64,000 bases of DNA, taken from positions 481,902 to 545,901 of the forward strand of contig NW_003546250.1 in assembly GCF_000090795.2 (NCBI RefSeq), given 5' to 3'. Shown in pieces: positions 14,701 through 27,337 of this stretch. The stretch is from Amphimedon queenslandica. Lineage: Eukaryota; Porifera; Demospongiae; Haplosclerida; Niphatidae. The position numbers were made by a program, and so were the translations under genes. Positions within the stretch are counted from its first letter, which is position 1. Each line of letters starts with the position of its first letter. The notes under the pieces were generated by a model. It was not told where the DNA came from and did no database searches. It saw only the letters and a list, made by a program, of their open reading frames with translations.

Positions 14701-17700
14701 CTTCTCCATATTCTTTATCCATTTGATAGCTTGTCCTTGAGGATCAATCATAAGTGGCCATCTACAGCAATAACAAATACAAATACAGGTACATGTATAT
14801 TTAATCAGAACACACAATTATAAGTACATGTATGCATGCATCTTTAATCTGATTAGAGACTTAATAGGAGTAGTTGACTATACAGTACATGTATGATACA
14901 AAGATCTGCCTCTACCTGTTGCTCTTAGTGACAATGACTCCATTTTCGGTAGAGAAGGCATCAGAAGGAAGCCCTTGTATGTTCCACTCTCTCACAATCG
15001 CTGGATTACCCAAAAAGCTAGCAAAGGTGTACTCGGGCGTACAAGGGATGGAGAGTTCTCTCACCTGTATAAAACATCAATAATAACATGTAAAATAATA
15101 ATAATAATAATAATGATGATGATGATGATAATAATGCATGTGTACATGTAGGCTTAAATCACATTTTGCACATTTATAGATATTTACAAGTGATGATGCT
15201 TACCTGCTTCAGCCATGTTTGCTGTACCAGTTCATCTCTGTAACTGGACAGGAAAGGACCAGCATAAGAGAGGAAAGCAGCAGCCACCAGACAATCACCA
15301 ACAAGAAATACCATACTGCCTCTTAGAGCCTGTCACCATTTAATAATAACACACACACAAATAAACATCAATATAATATATCAGTATTACTAACAGTACA
15401 TGTACTATATTGATCTATTACTAATATGATATCATTTGATATTATCTCATACAATCATTTGTATCAGTGTACATACTCTACAGACCCCACATGAACACAT
15501 TAGGCAGATGCAATGTATACACACTCACTGTGTGTGAAGATGGACTTATGTCTAGTATAAATAATGCAAGGAATGCTAGAGCATCCTAAACCACTCAAGG
15601 ATTGACAGTATTACTGTACAGTGTATTCATGAGGTTTATATATATAAGAGAAATGATTCTTGTATGTCAGTGCTGTTGTGTATATTTTACTGGCTCTAAT
15701 TCGTCCAGTCAAAACCGGTCATAAACTTAGTTACAATGATAGGATTAGTAGTTCTAATTAGGAATAACTCCATTTGCTAGTTTATTGTACCTTGACACTC
15801 TCTTCCCATCTGATGCGTTCGTCGGCTAGTCCTGACACAAGCTTGTCTGCTCTGTCTAGCTTCAGCTCAAGCATCTCTGCTCTCTTCCTTAGCTCTTCTT
15901 TTTGCTTTACTTTCTCATCGTACTGGTCTTTAAGCTCTTTTAACTTGTCTTGTAACTACAAAGAAAATAATGAATAAAGATAAAAGTACATGTACATGCA
16001 TAAAAGAAATTACAAGTACATGTGTACGTATACATTGTACATGCACTGTTAGATCTAGAGGGAGTTTGATCTCTCATATTTAGCCAAGGTCTTTTGAAGT
16101 CTCCCATTTTTTGCTACACATAGGTTGGTCTCCCAAAATTATGTACTTCTAGAACTAATACTGTGAATGTGTGTGAGCAGGAGCATAGTACAATAATTAT
16201 AACGAATGTGGATTTCATTGTTGTGGTTTAGAGTGATTATAGTGCATTTCTTTCAATAGTATTTCCCCGAGTGACAAACAAGTGTCCCACAATACACTGG
16301 AGTGGTTCAATACATGTACAATGTATATAAGAAATAAATCAAAGGATATTAAATACACTGGAGTGGTTCAATACATGTACAATGTATATAAGAAATAAAT
16401 CAAAGGATATTAGGAGAAGGTATTATCCTCAGAGACAAATAACTACGTATGTCCATTACTATGGTATGCATGTACATGTACATTAAGAAAAACTATAAGT
16501 ACATGTACTGTATGTACCTCTTTTAGTTTCCCTCTTGCTTCAGCTAGTGAGGCTTGCTTTGCTGCCAGTTGGCTTTGAGCATCTTCCAATTTCTATAAAA
16601 TTATAAAATCATTTAACAATAATTTTACCATTATTTATTATTGTACATTCATTTATAATCACAACTCCATCGATTAAAAATAAAACGTAATTGTACTCTC
16701 CTGTACTCTTCTCTCCTTTCTGCATGCTTTGTAATACCTTTCTTTTTGGTTCCACAACCCTGTATATTCGACCGTACACTTCCATAGCTCGGACCCACTG
16801 ACAAAGAGACTTAGCAGCTCCAGAAACACGACCAACAATCATCGGACTAAAGTCAGGCTTTGAGACAACAGTCCCTATCTTCTTGAGTGTCTTGTCTGAC
16901 ATGTTCTCCTTGTCAAAGTTGATGAGATCATTGATGAAGTTTTGTTCTCCTAACTGTCTCTTTGACTCCGCCCAAGAGGTGTCGTTGGACTCACGAAGTA
17001 TGAGGACGGCTCTCATTACCTCAGCTACTAGTGGAGGTGGGTTGGTGTAAGCTTTAATTTCACCTAAATCCTTTTTATTGAGAGCCTCCAGAGCCTGTAG
17101 GGGAAGGGAAAGGAGAGAGATAGATTAATGCAAGATACCATTAAAAGAGAAACAAATAAAACAGAACATAAATAGTTGCATTTATATACATGAACATTTA
17201 CAGCTAATAATGATACACTAATAAATTATAAACTCTCTCACTTTGATAGCTTCTTCCAGTGCTGGTATAGCTTCATCAAGATCCTTCTGAGCAGCTTCTG
17301 CTAGTACGAGACAACGCTTCTCATCTTCAGCTATCTTCTCACTACGAGCCTGAACTGCCTACAAGAATAAATAATAATAATAATTGTACATGATGATAGT
17401 TATATGCATGTATGTATTTTCATGGCTATTTTTTTCCATTTAATTTTTAGTTAAAATGTAAAAGAATGTTCACTTTCTCTTGTTCTTCTGCATCTCTTTT
17501 CTGCTGTACAATGACAACCAAGTAATCATCGCATTCCTTCTGATAGACAGCAACTTTAACTTTAGCCTCGTCCAGTTCAACCTTCATTACTTGAACCTTC
17601 TCTCTCGTATCTATTAGTTTATCCAATCCATTGGAAAGCTTGTTGGCTTGATCACCAATCTCAGTTCTTTTCTCATCTAAAAGACTGAGAGAGAGAAAGA

Positions 17701-20700
17701 GAGAGGATTAATATAAAGTTGTACATGTATGTACATGAACTTTCTCTCTCTCTTTTTTTTTCTTTTAAAGGTTAAACAAGATTAAGCTAATAATTCCAAT
17801 TTGTAAACATGTATACCATAACAACCTCACACAAGTACATGACTAATAACCCATACAATCATGTAGCAGTAATACACAGTCCATGAATGCATGAAAAATG
17901 CACATTATACTCCACTGACTACTGTAGACTACCACACACAAATACATGCAAAAATTTCTCTATATGCGTGGTCCATAAAGTACTATGATATGTCCATGCA
18001 TGTACAGTATGTGCATGATTCATGTATTAGACAGTACCTCTTATATCCTGACACAAGTTCCAGGTAGTTAGTGGGAGTGACATAGTTGTGACGCTTCATT
18101 TCCAGCAGCATTCTTTCAGACATGATCACTACTGAGCGATGTATGGTTACAAAAACACTGGCAATGTTTTTACGAAGCTAGAGAAGGAGAGAGAGTGAGA
18201 GAGATGAATAAGGAGAGAAAGGGAGGGAGGAAGAAAGAGGAAATTTATGTATACTATAAGAGGGCATATAAAGGGAAAGGAGAAAAGGGAGCAAGAGTAT
18301 ATGTAAAGTTGCTAACAGTGTCACTGTCTTCATATCCCTTGAGGTCAACGTCTTCCAAACTCTTTTCAGCCACTTCAAGAAGAGCATCTCTAGGCCACTC
18401 AGTAAACCAGTCGATGGTAGTGCAATTAACGAAGGCAGGATACTGCCTCAAACGATTCCTAATCAACACAATCACATAAGGAAATAATAACTCAAGAAAA
18501 AGCACAGGATTTAAGTACATTATATGCTGCTAATGAAGTTTAAATGCACCAATCATTAAGTACCTAGTTACATGTATATGTACACGTACACGTACATGTG
18601 TACATATACATGTACATGTACATAAAGTATCAATTACCTGAAGGGGTCACCCACTGGGCTCATGCACAGAATAATGTGAAGATTATTACGAACACGCTCG
18701 ATTAGGAAAGAGAACAAGGCATCAGTTGTATCAGGTATACCTTCTTTAATGGCCACTGGTGAGAGTGCAGAACGCACCTATAGAATAATGAAGAGATAAA
18801 GGATTGAACGGGATACATTTACATGTACATGTACATAAAGTGCCTTTAAATGATATTAAAGTGTGTGTATTGTGTAATGAGATGTGTACTGAATGGGAAT
18901 AATTGGACCAAAGAATATGAACTGATTCAATTTGTTACCAAACCACAAATCAGCAAACATTGTACAATGTATATCATGTCAAAAAATGTAATAAAAATTG
19001 GGGGTGATTTTAGAGCCATTTTTCGGAAAAAACCATGGGCTATAGCCTTGGGTATTTTTAAGAAATTGGCCCGTTTTTTAAAATGGCCATAACTCAAAAA
19101 ATTTAAGTCGGAATCAGCTCAAACTTTCTACACAGCATAAATACATCAATATGTATCAGAAAATGTAATAAAAATTGGGGGTGATTTTTTAGCCATTTTT
19201 TGGAAAAAACTATGGGCTATAGTACAGAGATTTTTTTAGATTTTGGCCGATTTTTAAAAATGGCCATAACTTTAAAAAATTAAGTTGAAATCAGCTCAAA
19301 CTTTCTACACAGCATAAATACATCAATATGTATCAGAAAATGTAATAAAAATTGGGGGTGATTTTTTAGCCATTTTTTGGAAAAAAACCATGGGCTATAG
19401 TACAGGGATTTTTTTCAGATTTTGGCCGATTTTTAAAAATGGCCATAACTTTAAAAAATTAAGTCGAAATCAGCTCAAACTTTCTACACAGCATAAATAC
19501 ATCAATATATATCAGAAAATGTAATAAAAATTGGGGGTGATTTTTTAGCCATTTTTCGGAAAAAAACCATGGGCTATAGTACAGGATTTTTTTTCAGATT
19601 TTGGCCGATTTTTTTAAATGGCCATAACTTTAAATAATTAAGTCGGAATCAGCTCAAACTTTCTACACAGCATAAATACATCAATATGTATCAGAAAATG
19701 TAATAAAAATGGGGGGTAATTTTTTAGCCATTTTTCGGAAAAAACCATGGGCTATAGTACAGGGATTTTTTCAGATTTTGGCCGATTTTTTTAAATGGCC
19801 ATAACTTTAAATAATTAAGTCGGAATCAGCTCAAACTTTCTACACAGCATAAATACATCAATATGTATCAGAAAATGTAATAAAAATTGGGGGTGATTTT
19901 TTAGCCATTTTTTGGAAAAAACCATGGGCTATAGTACAGGGTTTTTTTCAGATTTTTGCCAATTTTTTAAAATGGCCATAACTCAAAAAAATTAAGTCGG
20001 AATCAGATCAAACTTTCTACACAGTATAAATACATCAATATGTATCAGAAATGTAATAAAAATTGGGGGGTGATTTTGGAGCCATTTTTCAGAAAAAACC
20101 ATGGGCTATAGCCTTGGATATTTTTAAGAAATTGACCCGCTTTTAAAAATGGCCATAACTCAAAAAATTAAAGTCGGAATCAGTTCAAACTTCTACACAG
20201 CATAAATACATCAATATGTAATAAAAAATGTAATAAAAATTGGGGGTGATTTTAGAGCCATAATTATTTTAAAGTGACACTGCACCTCTTCAAAGTCTTC
20301 GGGTTTATAAAGATTGGGGACTTCACCGGAACTGAGTATATTATTAATGTCCTCAAGGAAGGATTCATCGACCACTTGTGTATCAGTGAACAGGAACACT
20401 GTAGGCTTGTTCTCAACACCGGCTTGATAATAAAGCTTACGAATATCTAACAGCATAAAAGAGAGAGAGAGAGAGAGAGAGAGGACAAAAAATGGAAGAG
20501 AAGAGAAAAAAAGAGGAAGAGGGAGAGAAAGTGAGAAAATAAAAAAATTAAAAAAAGAAAAAAAATTTTTTTAAAGATTAAAGTTTAAATAATTCAACCT
20601 TCTCTGAACTCTTGTAGCCTATAGTGTCTTGTCACTTCAATCTGAAACACATAAAATGAGACAATGTAAGCCGACAGTCGACTGAGACTCTGTCTACCAC

Positions 20701-21191
20701 TCCCGCCAACACCAACTAGGAGCATGTTACCACGAGGCTGTCTTATCACTCTGATGATTCGAGCAACTACAAAATAATAATAAAATTCACAAAAATATAA
20801 CTTCAATTGGAATAGTTCTACACAGCATAAGTACATGAGTAAATGTAATTAAAAAATTCATGCACATGTAAAAAATATAATAAAATTCACAAAAAACTAA
20901 TTTCAATCGGAATTAGCTCAAAATTTCTACACAGCATAAGTACATGTACATTAGAAAATGTAATAAAAGCTATATACATAATCATGTACAGTCAACGTTA
21001 TTATTATAATTATGATTATGCCTGACCGTGTTCTATAGCATCTCTAAAGAGCACTAGGTTCATTCCGATGATGCCAGGCTCCATGTTGTAGTCCTCAAGT
21101 TTATCTTCCATAAACTTCTTTAGAGATACAAAATTATCAATGTCTTCGTAGACTGGATTTTCCTCACGAAGAAAATCACCTAAAAATAAAA

Positions 21192-21258
<67 letters not shown>

Positions 21259-24200
21259 TGATGCATATACATGTACATTAATAGACTGATAAGTAGTCAC
21301 TGTTAGATCAAGAGGGAGTTTAGGAGACTTTTAGTCTCCCATATATAGTTTAGCTAGGTTTTCTGACTCTCATATTTAGACCTAGGTGTCCTTAAGTCTT
21401 CAATTTTTAGTTAGACTGGTCCCTCAAAATTAATTTCTATATCTAAGACTGGACATGATGCTAGTACATGTACTTATTCTAACCAAACAATGGCAGCTGC
21501 TTGTTCTTGCACAGGTTGTTAAAGGATAAGTTGAACAGTACGCCAAGCTTCTCTCCGATAAGATTATTGAAAGTCTCATGGTCTTTGTCCCCCACCAGTC
21601 GGTCAGAGAATACTCTGTAGCACTCATGGACCCAAAGACGAGCCATGCGGTCTTTAGTGTCGTGAAAGTCTTTATGAGCTCTTAACAGACCTTGAAATAT
21701 CTAGAGAATAAGTAAAATGGAATTACGTAGTTATAGGTAATTAATAAAAAATTGTTATTAGCACTTTCAAAAGCTACTGAGAATTAAAATATCAATATTT
21801 TGTGGAATTAAAGTATAATTTTAATTTTAAGTATAATTTTTGTATGATTAAAAGTCACTCTAAGATTAAACACTCCGTATCCTTCCCTTTCTCTCTCTCT
21901 TAGCACCTTTGAAATGTCCCTGAGGTTAAAGAGGTAGTGTATCTTTGTTGGTGTGGGCAGCATTGATGTAGATACAAAGTTATAAACTTCAATAGTTGCT
22001 TGAGTCATGATCTCAGCAAGGGGCTTCACATCTTCGTCAAAATCCTGCAACTTCTGACTAATCATCGTACCAAATATCCTCTTTATCTGACTCTCCTATT
22101 AATAACAAGACATTAAAGGACTTTAGTATCAGCTATAATGTTCTTAAGACATAAGGATAGTTCAACATAAATTGATAATAATTATTAGTATTTTAGTAAT
22201 AATAATTTTCATTTTTTGATGTAAAATATCCCACATCAAATAAGACACTATTGGAATTTATATCCCATTAGTTTTCATAGTATATTATGTACATGTACAT
22301 AATTATGATAATTAAGTGGGTGTATGTGTGTATGTACGTGTACATGCTGACCTGTGGGAAGGTCATGTTAATGAGATTAAACCGGCTCTGAAGTCGTCTT
22401 GAGATGACAGTACGACCGCCACCAGGAGGACCCATTGCAGTCAACAGGAACATGTCCTACAATACATCATATATGTATGTACATTATGTTATGATAGAAT
22501 ATATCTACATTCACTTTTATAAGCAATACATGTACATGTAAAACAAGGAGTTAAGTCAATATAATTATGCATCTAAATGACTCACTAATGTATCTAAAAA
22601 TTAGGTGTTAATTCATATAAAGAAATAACAAACAAAATTACCCAATACTAAAGTACATTGTATATATACTCCTTAAAGTACTAACTGGTGATGCTATAAT
22701 GAGACTACATGTATGTATCTACATGTAACATACTTTAATCTGCTTCACTGATTGCTTGAGTCTGTCATACCAGAAGCCGTAGTCAATCCAGTGGCGGATG
22801 AGCTCAAGTGGAGGTTGAGAACCAAACGTGTCCTTGCAGGGCATGTTGAAATCATCCATGAAATTGAGTAGCTTCTTACCACCCATTGGTACATATACAC
22901 CTGTTAACAGTAATAGAGGAGAGAGAAGTGATGATGATAATAATACACTCATTAGGATTCATGTAGAATAGGGTACAGGTATGTGTGCAAGTACAATTAT
23001 AACAGTTTAATATACATGTACATGTATGTATACCTTTAGTTCTCTTTTCAACTTTCCCTTCAATGATATCTTGCACATTATTAGAGGTAGTCTAAGAGAG
23101 AGAGGGAGAGAGAAAGGGAGAAGGAGAGAGGGGGAGAGAGAAGGGGAGAAAGAAAGAGAGAGAGAGGGAGGGGGAGAGAAAGAGGGAGGAGAAACATCAG
23201 AGACATACCAATCTAATGGTCTCTCAGACACACCCAACATCAAAGACCACTAATTACTCCTCTAAATATACCTGAGCCGAGAGATTGATCGTTAAAACGT
23301 TGAATTGCATTGGATCCAGTTTCTGAATAACACCCTGGGCTACACTAGTCTTACCAGTACCAACTGGTCCAACTAGTAATACGGGTTGACCTGATAGTAT
23401 CAGATTGTGGACAAGGAAATCGTATCTTAAAGTGTCCACAGTTGGGACCATGATCTTGTAGAAAGGAGCACTACAATAAAATAAATAAATAAATAAAATT
23501 TGACTATATTTTGGAAGTTAGAGCAGATAACATATGCAGAAACTTTCACTGTTGTTGCTTTGTTAATATTAACACACTAAACTAGCTGCAGATATAGATC
23601 AAGCAACAATTCAAGGATAATTCACACCTTCACACTTACATTATTGCTAGCATGCAGTTACATAAACTTATTGCTGCAAATGCTATAATACATTACCAAT
23701 CATGCACTATGAACAATATATAATTGGTTGATTTACTTTGATGGATATCTCCAACCAGACTTTAGTTTATCTTCCCACATTACCCAATTCTTTGTCTTCA
23801 CATCAACAAAATACTCATACACAGTGTCCTAGAGGGTCCAGTATTATTCAATAGGACACAGGAACCCTTGCAGGAACTGTACCTTTGATGGGAACTGTCC
23901 TTCTATTTCTCTAATAAAAGTGTCCATTTTTCTTCTCGAGTCTTCATCCACACTAGCTCCCAGTGACCAAATGACACTGAAAAGGAACCATAGCTCCAGC
24001 ATTCTCTGATAATTGTCTTCATCATCAACATTAACCTAGTACACACAGTTACAGCAAACCAGACAATGTAAGCTTGTAAAGAGATAAGATACCTCACATG
24101 CTTAAATTTTAATTAATAACTATTGATAACCATTAATGAATAGCTAATTAATTAAATCATTTGATCAATGATAGCTGATCACTTGTATCATATTTCATCA

Positions 24201-26768
24201 GCTTACTCCGTTCTCTTGTGTGGCGAAGCAGTCTAGAAGGCGACAGAGCGATATCACTGAATTGAGTTCACTGGTAACACACAACTCCTTGCATTTGGTC
24301 CGTCTAAACTCTAAAACCTTTGATACGTATTTGTCAAATAGTTTCTGGAGTGGCTCAACAGATTTCTAAAAAAATAATGATGATGATGATGATGATGATT
24401 AATGTTCATGTACATGTACAATGTGTATGCTTTTGCAAACAATTCTTCTACTTTCTCTTAGTTTTCTCTCCCTCTTTTTCTCACGATTCTCTCTTCATTC
24501 TGCCCCATACCTTGATAGGTCTCTTTGCTAGCCAGGATTTAACGAAAGGCTCCCATCCAAGATCCCTCCAGTCATTGTAGACCATACCAGATCTACTGAC
24601 AGTGGCAGGTGAAGCAACAGCAAGGTCCTCCACTTCAAACAAAAGACTAACCTACAAACAGCAGCTAATACTGAAAAACATTCGCATATATACACTATAT
24701 GATATATGATATACTCTTCCTGCAATTAGTCAGTAATCAAAATATTGTAACCTATACATTACATGTATTTGCTAACAAAGGAAATACTCATGCATCTAGG
24801 AAGCAACAAACATATACAGTGCACTGTAGGCCTTAAACTTTACAGCAATATGAGTACAGGTTTCATAGGTCAGAAAAAGGACAAAGTGATACACATGTAC
24901 ATGGATTTGATTGCTCTTTATAATCTATAGCTTATATCATTCATTACTTGTTGAGGCATTGCTATTCTCTCTCCATTGATGAGTGTCAGTACTTTATTGT
25001 CATCCATTACAGAATTCATTGACTCAATCCAAAGTGTATCAACTGGCCCATCAAACACTAGCCACTTCTCATCAGGACGCTCATCTAGTGATACATGTGC
25101 ATGTACAAAGATTGTGATATATGAGTGAAATAACTCGCAAAGAATCGATTGCAATTTGTACATGTACATCAAGCAATATCATATGATTCAATGGAAGAAT
25201 GAATATTATCAATCATCCACTCTTGATATTATTTAGAATTATTATTATTATTATTTAGAGTAATATTCTACAAGATATAGTGGATGTGATATATGTGAAT
25301 GAAGTGTTGCTGACCTGCACAAGCATTCCTCATGACAGAGGAGAGGACCCCATCAGTCCATTCGTTTGTATTGAGATCAAACTCACCATAGAGCTCACCA
25401 AGAGACAAGGACTTAGGATTGATTGGGTAATCCTATTAACAACAGGAATAAACCTTGCACATGTACATGTACATGCATGTATGCATGCATGCACTATAAC
25501 ATATATGAACATGCATGTATTACGGTATTGTTATAATTCATGTACATGCAATTAGAATCAGACCTTCACTATGTTGTATTGTGGCCCTTTGTTTTCTTTC
25601 TTCAATCGTGTCAATGTGTTCCTAAGCATGTTCCAAGTGACAGATTTTCCACTTCCAGTGTGTCCAACTATCATCACTGCGTGTCTTGAGTTCTTAGTCT
25701 CATAGAGTTGTATGACTTTAGTGATGGTCATCTCAATGCACTGAAGATTAGCTATTTGGAGCTCCTTCTCTATAGCAGCTTTCATCTATAAGATACAGTA
25801 TGCATGTACATGTACAGTAGATGATAGTTCCTTGTCATCTTACAATGCTATAGTCCAGTACAGGGACATCAACCCCAGGGAACAGGTCAGAGGTGATGCC
25901 ATTGAATAAAGGAAGATCAGAAGCAGTTAGTTTGGCTACATTCATATCCTTCATAGCTAGTAGGAGTACCTTAAAAAAAAGAAATATACAGCATATGTGA
26001 GTTACATACAATGTATTGTGCATATCAATATGAATGCTGATTTGTAGCTTTTTCTGTCTACAAAGTTCCACGCATCACTACATGTACATTGACTCTCTCT
26101 CTCCTTCCCTTTCTTCTGTCTTCCTTTCTCCCTCCTGCTTCTCTCTCTCTCTCTCACTTCTTCATCAGGCATGTCAGGTCTAGCTCTCTTCTTCCTCCCA
26201 GCATATTTAAGGACTGATACTAGTGCCCTCAGCCCAAAGTCATAATGATCCTGTTTAGATAGCTGCTGGACAGCCAGTTCATAGAGTGTGTTCACTTTAC
26301 GTGCCAACAACTAAACAAAAGAACATTTTAAAACTGAGCTAAAAATTACATACATATATAACACATCAATGTGAATGTTCTATGCAGTAAATGCTGGAGT
26401 ACATTAAACTGTGCATCATTTAGTAAAAAATAAGACACTAAATGATGTATAACCTTGCACTGGGAGAATCCTTCGCCAAACAATATAATCTCAGAAATCA
26501 TAGCAGAATCAGGGACTATCATTGAAATGGGACGGAACATGCTCTTCAAGTTATCCGGTAGCTCAGTGCGGCCAGCATAGCCAGGGTTCATTGTTATGAA
26601 TATGCCACAGGATGGATTGAGTTTTATGTCATGTCCTTCAAAACTAAACCTCTTGCTTTCATTAGCCAGAGCCTGGAGAATTGAGAGGATCTGCTGAGCC
26701 ACGACAGACAATACTTCAATATTGATACGATTGAATTCATCAAAACAGCCCCAGGCACCAGACTAAAG

Positions 26769-26803
<35 letters not shown>

Positions 26804-27290
26804 AAAGAAAGAGAGTGAGAAAGGAACTGAAAGCATTACTAAGTCATGCATCTAAAGAATACCTGAGCCAATCCACTGAACATTCTTCCCATTGACTTAA
26901 AGTCCAGTCCTTCAGAGCAGTTGATAACAATAACGTACATTCCAAGTGACTTTCCTAAATCTTTAACTGTTTCTGTTTTGCCGGTACCAGCAGGACCCTT
27001 GGGACTGCCACCACGATGAAGATGAAGGGCTGTTGTTAGAGTCATGTAGCACCTAATATGAGTACACATGCCAATTACAAACACATAGCATTTAAATATA
27101 ATACATGTACATTTATATCTTAAATACATAGTTATTTCATTTCATTTTACATATTATAGGCATACAGTAGGTACCTATCTGTCAATGGCGTTATCACAAG
27201 GCGACCAGAATTACCAAGATACTCATAACCGTACGGGAACTTTGTGTTAGTTTGACGAATAGCACAATCATCTTGTTCCTAAAAATGATG

Positions 27291-27337
<47 letters not shown>

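Larger units (their letters stand above)
750..15335 (-). other. DNAH2: DNAH2 AAA5-AAA6 and C-terminal domain coding segment
   Basis: AAA5 starts with [19 protein letters not shown] (about 15250-15325). AAA6 contains [21 protein letters not shown]-type sequence near 14700-14760, [12 protein letters not shown] (about 13180-13215) and [14 protein letters not shown] (about 12745-12785). The C-terminal half includes [13 protein letters not shown] (about 11905-11945), [15 protein letters not shown] (about 11412-11455), [16 protein letters not shown] (about 8027-8075), YIPKDG (about 5085-5100), [10 protein letters not shown] (about 4115-4145), [14 protein letters not shown] (about 1915-1960), [18 protein letters not shown] (exon 1308-1382) and the last exon 750-900. 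The order is collinear with the vertebrate protein. Confidence 0.9.
15785..18170 (-). other. DNAH2: DNAH2 stalk coiled coil and microtubule-binding domain
   Basis: The stalk leaves AAA4 as one helix, carries the microtubule-binding tip, and returns as a second helix. The first helix is encoded at about 17240-18130, including charged heptad-like runs such as [15 protein letters not shown] at about 17250. The tip is encoded at about 16690-17100, including [20 protein letters not shown] and the block ending [20 protein letters not shown] (about 16755-16815). The return helix is encoded at about 16518-16595 and 15790-15960, rich in Glu, Lys and Leu. Length and order match DNAH2-type dyneins. Confidence 0.9.
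18180..26310 (-). other. DNAH2: DNAH2 AAA2-AAA4 coding segment
   Basis: AAA2 carries the P-loop GHTGSGKS at about 25642-25665 and the block [20 protein letters not shown] at about 25000-25060. AAA3 has the P-loop [10 protein letters not shown] at 23341-23370, then [18 protein letters not shown] (about 22810-22865) and [12 protein letters not shown] (about 22405-22440). AAA4 has GVGGSGRQS at about 20688-20715, where arginine replaces the usual P-loop lysine as is normal for AAA4 in this family, then [19 protein letters not shown] (about 20300-20375). The AAA4 exons at about 18310-18460 and 20270-20455 are separated by introns carrying the ~178-bp tandem array. Confidence 0.9.

Noticed and set aside
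18850-19092. 80-residue open frame on the plus strand
   Set aside because: Runs into the tandem array and has no recognisable domain; antisense to DNAH2.
18975-20265. CRISPR-like array
   Set aside because: Units are ~178 bp and repeat across their whole length with no unique spacers; this is a tandem satellite-like array in a eukaryotic intron.
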